Shown here piece after piece: positions 1-12,282 of a stretch of 64,000 nt of DNA; within the stretch, counting starts at the first letter, position 1; the number at the start of each line of letters is the position of its first letter. The position numbers and the translations under genes were made by a program. The stretch lies in contig CAJQUW010007105.1 in the NCBI GenBank assembly GCA_907163375.1, positions 218,227 to 282,226 of the forward strand, in the 5' to 3' direction. The notes beneath the pieces were generated by a model that made no database searches, had not been told where the DNA came from, and saw only the letters and a program-made list of their open reading frames with translations. This DNA is from Prostheceraeus crozeri. Taxonomy: Eukaryota > Platyhelminthes > Polycladida > Euryleptidae.

Positions 1-560
1 CTCGGAGATATGAATTGATGCGCTTAGGTTTACCTCATTCTCCAAAAGACACATAGTGATCATGTCGTCGTATAGTGAGATCCAAAAAGGAAATCGTCTG
101 TTGCTGCACCATTTTCATAGCAAATATAAGTGTTGGCCACTTGAAACTCGGCATGAGTAAGAAGCTCGTCAAATTTTCGTAGGAGTGAGTCCAAAGCAGC
201 AGAACATCATCGACATACCTGAACCATGAAGATGGCATAGGAATACCGCGTTCATTTGCTACCATCATGGCAACCGTCTCAAAATGCACCATGTACAAGT
301 TTGTAGCCAAATGATCAAGGTTGTCTCCCATGTAGCACCTTCGCTTTGGATGTGCACTCCATCCAGAGATGCAGTGGCCTGACGTGAAGACCTTCCGCAA
401 TCAGTACCGTTCTCTCCGATGGAGTGTGATCGTTGGACAGAAAACGGCGGAACGCACCGAGAATCTTAAGATTTTGAATCGATATGAAGAGTAACTCAAC
501 ATCCAGAGCAACAAATTTACCAGTGATGGAACAGAAGCGACATTATAAGAGTTCTTAGTA
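1..560 (-). pseudogene. Penelope-like element reverse transcriptase fragment, cut by the window edge
   Basis: The minus strand from 400 to 35 encodes 121 residues with the polymerase palm: a GDNLDHLATNLYM segment, then WFRYVDDVLLLW with the catalytic YVDD box, then ISFLDLTIRRH. This order and the FLDL motif are typical of Penelope-like element reverse transcriptases. Upstream on the same strand, about 518-486, another frame gives FVALDVELLF, the expected motif with the first catalytic aspartate. Palm parts A and C are therefore in different frames and the copy is broken. The C-terminal GIY-YIG region would lie left of the window. It sits upstream of the first visible ACTR5 exon, presumably in an intron. 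I see the motifs; the family assignment rests on motif order. A non-LTR element is less likely because of the FLDL segment and the spacing. Confidence 0.75.
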
Positions 561-1573
561 TGTGTCAGTTCTGTATGTACACGCTTGCAAACAATATATT
601 AGCTAGCATTAGAGACAAAACACTATCTTCGTGCTGATGAATCAGGCGAATAGGCTCATGTGACGCATGAACCTTTTCCAGCCTTCATGAACCTTTTTAA
701 AGATGATGCGTAGGACACAGTTTGAGTATTCGACCACTGCACACAGCTTTCGTGTAGCCGTTCACGAATCTTGGCTCCACGATCGGAAGTAACTTACTTG
801 TTGTGACCGGCCTCAATAATCGGGATATGCTTGATGACGAATTTAGGAAACTGTTGCTATAAATCAGCTCAGTAGATATTTTTATCACTATCACATCATT
901 ATCTAATTTGCAAAGAATTCGACTATCCTCATCCCTTGAAATAAAATTGTCTATTCTATAATTCTTTGTTTATTGTGCAATTATTTTTTTAACATAAGTT
1001 AATTAATTTAACACAGCTTATGCTACAACATTCATCGACAAAATAAATGTGTCGGGTATTCTTTAAGTGTATCTGACTTTCAAATGATCATCAGATCACA
1101 GATGTCATGAGGTGTACAATTATAAATACGGCTATATGATTGTAATTACCTACATGTAAATAAAAGCGGTTATTACTCAAATCCATCTGAAAACAGAGTT
1201 AAATAAGCTTAATGCCACAATTTCAATTCATTCTTCGCTTGTAACTTGTAGACAACCAAACTTTGTCCATCGAGTCTCTATCAAGCATTGATTGCACGTC
1301 TGTCACACGTAAAGCGCACACGTTGTCCCAACAATATTTAATAATGATAGCATTGATAAGGCTACTGTTGGCAATAATTGCTAATAATTCAGCAACATAA
1401 ACCAAAAGTAATCCGAAGTTTAATCACGCGATCAGTTGCGGATTAAGATGCAGAAAACGCACCACCGTTTGAGTCAGCAGGGTAATAGAGCAACCAAATC
1501 CTCATGAAATATGGTGGCTATACGTTTTACACTAGATGAATCAAGAATTCTTATATTTCATTAATTATTTCAG
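561..1573. other. Probable ACTR5 intron sequence without recognisable features
   Basis: AT-rich sequence between the Penelope fragment and the first visible ACTR5 exon. Short open frames here have no recognisable motifs and no splice-site support. Confidence 0.5.
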
Positions 1574-1624
1574 CTTTTGAAAGCAGTTGAAGAATTGGAA
1601 GAGAAGCGAGGAGATGACTTTTTG
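1574..1624 (+). CDS. ACTR5: ACTR5 exon (insertion-domain helix)
   Basis: Seventeen codons between a TTTCAG acceptor and a GTGAGT donor, phase 0 at both ends. The peptide LLKAVEELEEKRGDDFL resembles the LLxxLExxxxDDxxxFL helix in the ARP5 insertion. It is short, so assignment depends on frame, strand and position. Confidence 0.5.
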
Positions 1625-4600
1625 GTGAGTGCATATTTGTTGCTGCATGTTTGTTGCTGCAGATTTGTTGGTGGCAGATAATTTCTTCAAAGGAAAAGTC
1701 GAGCGATCAAAGATATTCGTTGGAATTCCATCATAAACGGATTGAAATTCCCTTGTACTTCCAAGATATCTTTCGAATTGATCTCCCACGATTTGTCCTT
1801 AGAACTCTGTTGGACGATTTCGACATCGGGTGGCGAGGATCTCAGACGATCGTCTAAAGCCGCATTCACACGCACCCACTTAATGACTTGAATCCTGCTC
1901 ACATACGTCTATTCTCGATTCAGTGTACTCCGTGAAATCGGTCTAAGTGCTAGTGGAGGTCTTTTTTCGAATATTTTAGAAGCTACTGTTCTATCATTCT
2001 CGTTCAATTTGTTAGTCGAACTTTTGACGTGTCACCTTCGTGGCATAGAGGTTAATTGCTTGACCATCAAATTTAGGAGAATCACATAACTTTTCCATAT
2101 TTAAAATAGCAAGTTTTCACTCGCGTTATTTTTCGCCTTTTTGATAATTCAAAATGTGCTATTTTATGCTTATTTTAGCTAATATCATGAATTAGAATTA
2201 GATAGTTAAATCATTTTAATGACGATTCCTTCAGATAGAACCCCTGTCTTACTGTTTTTAACAGATACGCAGTATTTTTGAGTGTAGATCATATTGTTAC
2301 AGACTTTGCTTGAAATGGTATTTTTGTTTTCGAGCTGTTCATAATGTAGATTATGATTGATTCTAATTTACCTTCTGACCCTAATTTTCATGTATACCCT
2401 CAATTTTTGACGCTTCATTTTACCTAACATAGCCCAGCACACCATTTCAGGCATAATAAGCGGTAGTTCCTTTGAGCGTTTGTGATGTACTAAATATTGT
2501 AAGCTTCCCTTTTGGCATACTTTTAGACACATTTTTTGTTAATTAACCCATTTAAGGCCGCCTATATAAATATTGGCAAATTTTCTATAAAAACGGTGGT
2601 AACTATTTCAGAATGGTATAATTAAGAATAATATATAATGACCAGTTCATTACAATAACTATTTCTTAGATATTAAAGCCGTAACGATTTCGTTACGATG
2701 GAGTCATATGATGTCAAAATATACAAAAGCATGTTTTTTCAAATGTAGCTTATGAATTACTCCAACAATTCCTGCCGAAGCAGCATAAAGGCCGTGTCAT
2801 CATAAAAGCTCTCCATCATATTTCAGAGGTATTTGTCGAAACTGTGAATTAGCGAATTTAATCAAATGCCTGCTTTGTGCTACTTGCCGTTGCTGTTTGT
2901 TGTCAAATCGCTATCGTTGAAATGATAACAAGCTTTTATATTTCGAAATTCATGTCGAGAAATTAATTCTCTTACTGCGTCGACTTCAAAGTCATGGTAG
3001 AGTTGGAGACGCCTCGGTAATTCGCGATGTCCACATAAATAAAGAAGACCAAGAAATGAACGCATTTGAGATTGTTTAGCATTATGTAGGCCTAAACAAT
3101 TCTTTTGTCTAGGGTTGTCATTGGTTTCTGCCACTAAGGTCGATAAGACCATCAGCATGCGTATCAAGCATCTCATAAAGATTCTTGCCTTGAAATGCAT
3201 CCAGAGAATGTTTGTCCTATCTGCGAAGATGAAAATTACCGATATTTGCCATTTTATTGACTGCTTTTTCTGTTTACTGAAATGATCATTCTAGTCATCT
3301 TTTGTTGGAATCTCACACTGCCTTGCGATATAACTAACTGATGAGACATCGTTTGACAGACAAACATCTTAAACGCATAAACTCATCATCGTCTCATAAC
3401 TCTGATGAAGCATTTACTTCTGGAGGTTTTTGTGGCAACAGTCATGTACCGTCATCGTCGGCATTAGGCCTATAGCATATTTCAGTAGCTTCTTCATCCA
3501 GTTAGCAACATCTTGGGTACTGTCTTCAGATAGCTACACAGGTTGATATAATCAAGTTTAGCCTTCACAGATATTTTAAACCAGTTTGGGCCATCTCGAG
3601 CCGATGGCGTGCCCTTGTAGGGAGAGACGTATCGTCTACAGCCAAAGAAGTTTTGTATTGAAATTGCTCGAGTCGGAGGACATATTTGTATTCTATGCCC
3701 AGGCGAACTGGCACCCTGCATTGTTAATGATTACGCAATAAGAGGAAAATGCTTGAGATTTGATCTCTCTTTGACTTACTTCCGTACATGAGCTAACAAG
3801 TCTAATATTGAGGAAAATACTACGGCAATGGACTTCGGCTGGTTTTGTGACGGGAAATCCATAGACTATAAATAGCCACAAGCATTACACACTCACAGAA
3901 TACACTAAGAGTGCAATATTCCAATGAAATTGTTCGTTTTCAGTATTCAACAAACATCAGTTTTGAAGAAAATTGAAGGTACTCAAGTTTCAAGTTTCCA
4001 CTATTTACTTCATTTATATTGTTGTTGTATTTAACATTTGTATATCATATTACGCCAGTGTAACTAAAACGTTACGGTTTCAAAAAATGACGTGCCATAT
4101 CATGAATTAATATCCGAGGAAGTATTGACTGCTATTTTCGGAATTTGATGGATAATGAGAACACGCAAATCATATGGGAAGTAAATTTCATGTGGACGTT
4201 CAAACACTGAGTCTTTCAGTATTTTCAGATTATATATTATATATTTCAGTCTTTAAGAGCAGATTTTAAGCCCATTTTTTGTTCATTTTCGAGATGAAAT
4301 ATAAGCATTCAAAAGTGATAATTTTTGAATTGGCGTTTGTTTACCTGAAAATATGTGATAAATCATGTATGGCAATCAAAATATTGTATCATATGTCGCA
4401 AGCTGGAGAAGACAGCAGATTCCGGAAAGTGCTGTAACGAAAACGTTACACTGGCGCTAAATGGGTTAAAGTAAGCTCTTGAATAATTCAGCTTAGGATG
4501 TAATAATTGTCGTAGAAGCTCCCGAGTGATAACTTCTTTTCGTGCAGAAGTTCACAATTAGTGAAATAGAAATGCATTTTTAATCACTAAAAACTTGTAT

Positions 4601-7600
4601 CCCATTATTTTACATGCTATGCGATAATAAATGCACATATGGGACATAATAGGACATCTCTGACTACACCGGCTTTCAGTGATAACTGATTCCTGATTTT
4701 CAAAATGTATTTGTGCTTTTTTTCTTAAATTTTCGGTGGCAACCGTGGCTTATAATGAAACAAAACATATTTCGCACGCAAAAAAGAGTGTAAAAAATAC
4801 ATTGGAAAATCGATGAAAACTGAAAACTCATGAGCTTGAATTCCGTTGACTTTGACACATGTCCTAGCACTTTCGTCTTCATTTCAAATCATCTTATGAC
4901 GAGAGGATTCCCAGCTTCGTGCAGTCCAATTCCCGGTCAAAGATGGCTTATCCATCGGATGAAAGGTCAGATGAAGAAATAATTATATTTCTTTGCTGCA
5001 GCTTGTTGAAGTCATTCGTGGCGGTGCACAGTAATCTTTTAAAAGTGATCTTATCTCTTGACATATTTTACTTTTCCTTAATAATCCAATCAAGCAGATC
5101 CTAACTACAACACTCAAACAATGGTCTAACCTTTTGCAGGCGTGGATTACTTCGCTTCGTTACAAACGGCTAGCTGTTTTGGATGCCCGCCAATCTCGGA
5201 AGAACAGAAAAGTCAGTGACAATGAGCGGAAAGTGATCCAGCAGCAACGAATTCGTTTGATGACGGAATTTCAACAAGGAAAGATTAGCCTGGATCAAGT
5301 GAGTCATTTCAGGCGTTCTTGTTCATTAGTTAAGCAAAGCCATTGATTGCTCTTTCATTTGGGTGATTTCATTACAAATGTGACTATCTAAGGAGAATGA
5401 CAACCATTAAGTCAATGTAAGACACCAACACCCTTGATTACTCGATCGATCTTCGGTTCGATTCCTGGGTCAGGCGAGAGCGGTCGGGTAATCAAGGGTA
5501 TCGGTGAACTTAATAGTTGTCATTTTCTTTAGATATTCAATATACTGCGACAGACCGTTGTTGTCAAATGTAAGTGATTGTGCGGGACACGTCATTACCA
5601 TGTTAAGTGAATTTTTTCGGGTATTGTTAAATAGCATGCTACTGACATTCCGTGTGATTTAGTGTAGCAATAAGGTCATAGATGTTGCCCATGAAAGCAC
5701 TCTCTAAGCTCTTACTACAGTTTGCTATCCTTACCTGATGAGAAATGAGTGTGAAGGCTGCCCCATCGCTAGCTTGCTAGTATGGCTTTGTATCTCGGGT
5801 GTTGATGGGATTAGTAAAAGAGTTGATAGTAATATAATGAATGAGAATAACCAATTAATTGCAACTATTAAACTTAGCCATCTTTAACAACTTGATATGT
5901 CGATATACAGTTGTTCACAGTGGAAATTTCTTGTTTAGTAGTTGAATTGTTTATTCACATTCATCATATAACGTTGTCAATTCTCATTTTGAAAGTGGAG
6001 ACAGTCCTGAATTGTATCTGTGGCTGTTTTTTTAATGAGAGTTATGATGATACTGAAATAGGTGAATGAGGCCTGTTGGTGATTCTTGATGTTTGCTGAA
6101 ATGGCTCTTCTAGTTTGCTTTCATTTTTAAGATAGCGGCTGCAGCTGAATTAAGTCTAATACTCGTAATTTAATTTGCAGTTCTTTACTTCGTTGCAGAT
6201 TGAAATCAATTGACCTAAATATTGTCTCGTCTAATAAATCATTCGTTTTATCAAAAACATAAGAAATTTCAATCATCCTCAGAATTTCGTCAGTCTGACA
6301 TCATTTCAGAATTTTTAAGCTGAGTCAAAGAAGCAAAGACGAAAAACATGTGATGTTTCTGTTCACTCATTTCTGTGTTTTCAATCTTGTCAACGTCTAT
6401 TAACGGGTTTTGAAATTAATGTTGGATGATGACTTTTCATTACTGCCAGTACTATAGGTTGACAGTCCCTTCTTGCAGATCATCGTGACTTTCTATTGAC
6501 CGATTTTCTGATATTCTTTTCAAGATTGTATACATGTACACCATTTTGTGATTCCGTGGACAATAGTTGCAAGCACTTGTTAAATGTGCGAGACAGCGGG
6601 CTATCCACCTGCCAAACTCTTCATGGCAAGCGATTTATCGCTACAATCTTTAATGTTAATGTGATTGATTTTGATGACATACATGTATAATAGTATAAAA
6701 ATGAACACATCGCGTTATGCGGAATTAGTATTCATGCCATCGGATCATAATAAATCTTCGTATTTTCAGTCAAGTCTGGAAATGGAAGAGGCTGATGACG
6801 AAGAAAGTTCTGACAGTGAAGCTGAACATGAACAAGTCACTCAACTGGAAACTCTGCTGGCTCAATATGATCCGGATTTCTCAAAGTAAGTGAAAGTCAA
6901 ATTGCAACTGGCCTTCGAACTGCGCTCCTTTGACAAAAGCTGGCAGATCTACCTTAGTGTGTAGTGTCATGAGGTATTTTAGATTCTATGTTTTCCGGTA
7001 TTCAAGTAGATTGAAGTGAGTAAACGAATTGATATCAGATTCATCCATTCAGAGTATGTTTCTCTGAAAGGATACGAACTCATCACTATAAACGATGACT
7101 AGACCAGCCTTTCGAAAACTAACGCGTCCAATTAAAAATTTAGTAAACAGCGTAAAGCCATGAATCAACAAATACGAATTTTTGTATACTTCTTTTCCTT
7201 TAAACTAAGTTCGACATAATATTAAGAACAAAGCATTTTTGCACTCTTGGACTTAGATTGTGTTGTTTTTGATCCGAACATTTGACTCAACGGGTTCGTT
7301 GTATGAAACAGCATCTCTTCTGAAAATTTCTACGGCGATGAGGAAGCATTTTGTTTAGGTTCAAACAAAGTACCGAGTTCCCCCTTCACCAATTCTTTTG
7401 GGCCTCATGGTGAGAGAATAATACTAGTTGTCGATTGGTCGCATATTCTGCACGAGAGAACTTGACAAAGTTTCTCTTGATAGCGATATTTCGAATATGA
7501 GTTAGGTATTTCAACCCATATTGCCAGGCGTCCCATGCTCGTTGAACGATAGACGCTTCCTGCGTCAGTTGTAACCTTGACGCATATGCAAAGCCGAACG

Positions 7601-9389
7601 ATGTTGTGCATATCCAAAATATCTCACACGGATGACTGTTTTCTTGCAGAGAACTCGGAGGAGACGGGTTGAAGGTGGATATTGCGGAATATTATCGATT
7701 TCACTTAACCACTGAGCGAATCCGCGTTCCAGAGCTTCTCTTTCATCCCTCATTGGTCGGTTGCGAGCAAGCGGGACTTGCAGAATGTATTCAACATGTT
7801 CTTTCTTCCTTTCCTGCGGAACAGCAGGAGCGGTTGGCGAAGAGAATCTTCCTTACAGGAGGACCATCACAAATCCCGGGACTGAGGGAACGTTTGGAAG
7901 TAGAAGTTCGTCAGATTCGGCCTTTCCAGAGTCCGATTGAAGTGGTCGCTGCAGGTGAGACCGCTGAAATGATTTTTTGTTCATACCTAGACATTATGTG
8001 AGTAAAAAAACCCTGATTCGACTTGGATTTAATATGAAGGTCATGAAATTATGAAAATTTTAATTGTGATTAGACAGCGATAATCAGCCTATCATTTTAG
8101 CATTATTTTTTCTGTGCTTTTGTGAGGCTTAAACTTATCAAATACCCTGATATCGATATTGCAACATATTCTCTTAGAGTGAGATGAGAGCTCCACTCAA
8201 AACACATTTCGCTTCTTCGAGGCATATTGGTAAATTAATGCTCCCATTAGTCCATATGTGATTTGAGAAACAGAAATTGCTCTTTATTGCTCGCTTGATG
8301 CTCTGTTATTGTAAAAAGATCCTGTAGTTTGTCAAATTTCAACTTGCTCATTTGAGTTTTATGCGGCAGTAGTAATTGATCTACTTTTCTATTAGGCGCC
8401 AATTTACCTGCCACTAAGGCTGCGAATGTGTCGCGAAGTGTTTGTCTCCTTAAAGAAACCTTAAAGCTTGCGGTTATATCATTGTCTATACTTGATCTTA
8501 ACCATCGTATTTAGGTATTTGATATTTTGTAAGATTCAAGCTTTATTGATGTAGCGTTGCTTGTTGACGTTATATAACATCATTTGTTTTTTAATTTGTG
8601 CAACAGGCAAATTTTCACCGTAAGACCTCGTTATCAAGAGTTTTTAAAAAGGGAGACATTGATAATTGAATTGTGCCAGTAAAGATATCACGGTGTTTGT
8701 GAGTTACCTTTATATGAATATATTATTGAATTTTGCAACTTGGCAGGACTAATTTCTATAAATTTTTGCGCAGACACTGGGATTCATTGTAATTTAGATC
8801 ACAGGGTACACATCTCATGAATCAAGTTTTCCTGTTATTTTATGCAATGTATTTATCGCATAAATTGGAGAGCGTGACATTTCAACAAAGAATCTTATTG
8901 TTATGATACAATACATAATCCTAACCTTGACTGGATGGAAATTCTTTCGATGTCGTAAGACTGGTAATAAGCACAGGAACATTAGTAGAGATAGATATTT
9001 CTCTGATGATAGACGGTGGCAAACATGAACTCTCTGTTGTATGTGGAAGTCAGTGAATCGCTTTGCCATCTGAGTCAGCTATTCATTACATTGAACGACT
9101 GATTTGTGGTTTTTTGATCTCGAGAAAACGATTTAATGTACCACGGCAATCATCGTCATTTCATCAATTTCTCATCGCAGTCATTAGCTGCCCTATATTG
9201 CGATTATGTCAAACTGTTATCTCTCCTTCTTCAGATGATCCTGTTCTCGATGCGTGGAAAGGAGGACGTTCATTTTCACTTTCACCTTCATTCCAACAAA
9301 GTGGTTTCACTCGGGAGGACTATGAGGAAATGGGACATGACTATCTTGCTGAACACAAGTTATCGAACATGCATTTGTCTATTGAGTGA
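1574..9389 (+). CDS. ACTR5: Actin-related protein 5, C-terminal part of the gene (INO80 complex subunit)
   Basis: Five exons, 1574-1624, 5140-5298, 6770-6885, 7650-7954 and 9235-9389, join in frame (phases 0, 0, 2 and 1) at GT..AG sites and encode the C-terminal part of ARP5. ARP5 is an actin-fold subunit of the nuclear INO80 chromatin remodeller, which it links to the nucleosome. The first three exons cover the charged ARP5-specific insertion: a leucine/glutamate helix (LLKAVEELEE), a basic stretch, and an acidic stretch ending LAQYDPDFSK. The last two carry the conserved actin-like end: TTERIRVPELLFHPSLVG, then IFLTGGPSQIPGLRERL with the TGG nucleotide-binding turn, then DPVLDAWKGG, TREDYEEMG and the stop. 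The N-terminal actin core lies left of the window. An exon for the basic segment normally preceding AWITSLRYKRL is expected between 1625 and 5139, and one with the FG..DEDW motif between 5299 and 6769. I found neither, so the model is incomplete. Confidence 0.9.
2880..3200 (-). pseudogene. piggyBac transposase fragment
   Basis: An open frame of 106 residues with FLGLLYLCGHRELPRRLQLY and then ISRHEFRNIKACYHFNDSD. This matches the piggyBac DDE family N-terminal core, where FLGI.lymG is followed by a M..nRFe.I...lHF.D block. No catalytic aspartates are included, so it is a remnant. Confidence 0.75.
3494..3721 (-). pseudogene. Possible second piggyBac transposase fragment
   Basis: The peptide YVSPYKGTPSARDGPNWFKI resembles the piggyBac segment with PFKGR followed by KWGIK. 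On the minus strand, however, this piece precedes the block at 2880-3200, whereas in intact transposases it follows it. Either the element was rearranged internally or the resemblance is chance. Confidence 0.35.
5140..5298 (+). CDS. ACTR5: ACTR5 exon (basic insertion segment)
   Basis: Fifty-three codons, AG acceptor at 5138-5139 and GTGAGT donor at 5299, phase 0 at both ends. The lysine/arginine-rich peptide (RYKRLAVLDARQSRKNRK, then QQQRIRLMTEF) matches the ARP5 segment in which a coiled basic region is followed by Q..RMR. Confidence 0.75.
5391..5529. repeat. Foldback MITE with tRNA-like promoter boxes in its loop
   Basis: Arms of about 45 bases pair imperfectly (GAATGACAACCATTAAGT against ACTTAATAGTTGTCATTTTC) and include an exact 11-base stem, CCCTTGATTAC at 5431-5441 with GTAATCAAGGG at 5488-5498. 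The loop contains GGTTCGATTCC at 5455-5465, identical to the pol III B box consensus, followed by an A-box-like GGCGAGAGCGGTC. It lies in the ACTR5 intron after 5298. Confidence 0.7.
6770..6885 (+). CDS. ACTR5: ACTR5 exon (acidic insertion segment)
   Basis: Acceptor TTTTCAG, donor GTAAGT at 6886; enters in phase 0 and leaves in phase 2. It encodes an acidic run (MEEADDEESSDSEAEHE) followed by LETLLAQYDPDFSK, the usual ARP5 link between the insertion and the C-terminal actin fold. Confidence 0.85.
7650..7954 (+). CDS. ACTR5: ACTR5 exon (actin-fold subdomain)
   Basis: Acceptor TTCTTGCAG, donor GTGAGA at 7955. The first base completes a lysine codon from the previous exon, giving SKELGGDGLKVDIAEYY. 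It carries TERIRVPELLFHP, CEQAGLAECIQHVL and IFLTGGPSQIPG, all conserved in ARP5, and ends in phase 1 in IEVVAA. Confidence 0.95.
9235..9389 (+). CDS. ACTR5: ACTR5 last coding exon
   Basis: Acceptor CTTCTTCAG. The split codon restores VVAADDPVLDAWKGGRSF, the conserved ARP5 D-P-x-LDAW motif. The exon ends with DYEEMGHDYLAEHKLSN and a TGA at 9387-9389. An AATAAA at about 9561 could be its poly(A) signal, but it lies in a later-inserted transposon fragment. Confidence 0.93.
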
Positions 9390-9442
9390 TCTCCTTCAAC
9401 TTTGATGTCCATTTTTTGTATTTTTGTGATAATTGCAGAATT

Positions 9443-9660
9443 TTATACGAACAGTGAGATTTGAAACAATTTCCTTTTTCCTTTCAACTCATGTACCGGT
9501 TTGTATGGCAAAGGGATCATACAAACAAATATCGAAGGACTGTCCCACACATTTGGGAGCGAATAAAGTCGTTTTGCATGGTTGAGATTTATTGCCATAC
9601 CGGTTTCAAATACCGTGGTATCCATCATCAGTGGTGATAATACAACAAACGGACAGGGTT
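9443..9660 (-). mobile_element. Probable Penelope-like element terminal fragment
   Basis: On the minus strand the sequence reads CTGATGATGGATACC, then ACGGTATTTGAAACCGG and GGCAATAAA. This word order (TGATGATGG, a short stem, GAAACCGG) is common at the ends of Penelope-like and related retroelements. A separate hairpin, GTTTGTATG/CATACAAAC, lies at about 9492-9519. No RT coding is present. Confidence 0.4.
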
Positions 9661-12000
9661 ATATACAAATTTGGACATGAAATCGATGATGAGCACATTT
9701 AAAAAAGAGATCCGGACAGTCGCAAGGCAAGAGTACAAATTAATATCTGTCAGCAGACATAGAAATAGAATTGGTCACCAACTAAAATAAATGTAAAAGT
9801 TCGGATGATGTTTGATTGTTCCTGAGGTTTTTGCGTGATTTTATGTAAAAAAAGATAAGTCGAATAAAGTCGCTGAAGAATCAAAAAATGATTTGACATC
9901 TCGAGCACTTTCCAGGCTCTAATCATGCAATGCGGCCAAAAAAGAGTGACTTCAAGGGTACAAAGTCAAACCGGAACTGGGACATCGCAAATGTCTTACG
10001 AAAATAAAACCTATTATCTGAAATCCGTTTGTATACACCTACTCTTATACCTGTGACGATATCTCAGATCAAGTAGTGGTATTTTACTAAAAACCATAAA
10101 TGTTGTACAGCTGAAATCTAAAGTGCTGCAATTTCATATTAGTATGAAATCTATCTCTCCTTGTACGTACTGTTTGCATTACACAAGAGCAATTGAACAA
10201 TTTACAGACATAATTCCATAGAATCTTGGTAATGATATATTTAGCGTTTGAATGAAAAGGTTACTAGCAAAATAACATATTCCTTCCAATTCATTTTTTC
10301 ATTACACTTCATAATGTATTTCTGTTAATGGCGGTTGCCACTGACAACTTACTTTTAGAATTGGCTATTCCAGTGGAATGTAAAGAATGTATCCAGAAAT
10401 AAATTTCCGTGGTATTGAAGGAAGCTAGCAAGAAACGTTAGTCTGGTTGCTATGTCTCTATGTCATAGATCTGATAATGGTCTCGCGTATCTTCGAATTC
10501 TACTATGGCACAACAGCAGAAGCTCGCATATGAGGCAGGGCTTTTAATTGACAGGATTTTTTGTCATTCATGTGCGCATGCTTCAATAATTTCATGATTG
10601 ATTCAGGGTTGCGTAAGAGAATGTGACTTTTTTTAAAAAAAATAGATTTTTACAAATTATGTGCCATACAAGATCTTCTTATGCATGCATATGATTATTA
10701 TCTTTGATAACATGTTGCCATCCTTCAATAAGTGTGTTCTCAAGTGTTTGGATGGTTTGCCTTTGTCTATAATTGCACATTCATGCGATAAAAATTGTAA
10801 CATTGTAATAATTAAAAAAATTGTACATTCATGCATCATTCATAAACTGATGTTCATGAATAAATACCTTAGGCACATCAACACAAGAGTTGCCGCATGT
10901 TGTATTTTCTGCAAATTGACAGAAACCCTTGTGATATTTTACTCGAATGGATTCACTCCTCAAGGAATAAGACTGAAAATGCTAGTCTAAACAAAGGCCA
11001 ATACTAGAAACGTCACTAGTTTCTGACATGTGATAGAACCCGACCCGGGCCGCTAATTTATACGTCGGCAATTGATGTGATAAATAGCGAATTCATACCT
11101 TAAAGGATTGCTTTCCTTGAGCATTTTATGTTTGAATCAGTGAAATTGATGAATTATAATTAAATTTTTGCCGCAAAGGAAGAATAGCATGTAGAAGTGA
11201 GGGACCACCATTCAGATATTTATAGAGGTTGAAACTTAATTGGAGTTCGAGGTGATGCTTCTATAGTAATGAAAGTACACATTTGCGCGGACAGCTGCAT
11301 TACTCAAGTCGCAAGAGTCGTATAAAGCCGTTGTCCAAGAAAATTTCTGTTTTTGTAATCATAGCATCGGCTTGAGCTGATATTTGGTATTGACTTCTCT
11401 TAGATAGGAATGAAATATGTGTTTTTGATCATAGATGAACAATGAGCATATTCAACTTAAAAGTGAAATCGCTTAAACTTAGGCAAGAATAGCATGACGG
11501 CTGGCGTTGCGATAACCATCAAAGTTGGAACGTGTATAATAATGAGCTTCTCCTCCAAACGCACTAATAGACTTTCTTCCATGACTTAACAACTGTCTAC
11601 TGTATACCTATAGTAATCATATAGGTACCTAGTAGTAATCATATTTTCCGTGTTTCCAAGTCCCAAGTGCGATAACTCGTCTCATTGATCACAGCGACTA
11701 CTTTTGATCAGTGTGATTCGGGCTCATCTATGTAAGAGCCCAAAGGCCCGGATTGGTCTGGGCCATTCACTGTTTAAAGACATAAAGGTCGGTCCTCTCA
11801 TGAGACAGGCTTAAGGGCTACAGTTCAATACAGAGCTGATCGCCTAGGGAAGCACCGGCACTTTCTAAAAGTTGCCAACCCTAACTTGCTAGCATTGCTT
11901 CGTGCATGCAGTGGGTTGGCGAAAGTAAAGTAAGATAGAACTTTGCACACATTACCTTTGTATTTTACGAAATTTTGTTTGAATATTGAACTCTGTTTAC
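9661..12000. other. Intergenic stretch between ACTR5 and MRPS2
   Basis: No coding region, RNA gene or clear transposon end was recognised. Open frames here (for example about 10660-10990) lack motifs and lie in low-complexity AT-rich DNA. Confidence 0.5.
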
Positions 12001-12056
12001 ATCATGCATGATGAGCAATGTCAAATGCTCCATTTGCAGACAGGATCTCAGAAGCA

Positions 12057-12282
12057 ATGCTGCGCTCATTATTTGTAATACGTCGGAATTTGTCGCAACA
12101 AATCCTTCGCTACTCCTCTGCCTCAGATCCTGTCACATCGACAGAGCCGATTCAATCAACAGACAGTGTGGAAGTGTCAGATACGGCAAAGCATGAAACC
12201 ACGGTCAAGGAATCGGAAATGATTGACACGATGAATGATTTGGAGTCAACAGAACCGACCTTGTGGATGAAGAAACCGGAAG
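12057..12282 (+). CDS. MRPS2: MRPS2 exon 1 (presequence and linker)
   Basis: Starts at the ATG opening MLRSLFVIRRN and ends at the donor GGTAACTT (GT at 12283) in phase 1. The upstream TTTGCAG at about 12034-12040 could alternatively be the acceptor of an exon with 5' UTR, which would exclude the ATG at 12018. Confidence 0.85.

Larger units (their letters stand above)
2547..4465 (-). mobile_element. Degenerate piggyBac-type transposon with TTAA target duplications
   Basis: The element is flanked by TTAA at 2543-2546 and 4466-4469, the piggyBac target duplication. Its ends are inverted: CCCATTTAAGGCCGCC on the left and, read inward, CCCATTTAGCGCCAGTG on the right. Subterminal palindromes of the form GTAACG....CGTTAC occur at about 2682, 4058 and 4436. 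Inside, the minus strand holds decayed piggyBac transposase pieces (2880-3200, possibly 3494-3721). It lies in an intron of ACTR5. Confidence 0.85.

Noticed and set aside
1651-1902. Overlapping frames on both strands after the first ACTR5 exon
   Set aside because: Neither frame continues ACTR5 or matches a family; they begin after the GTGAGT donor.
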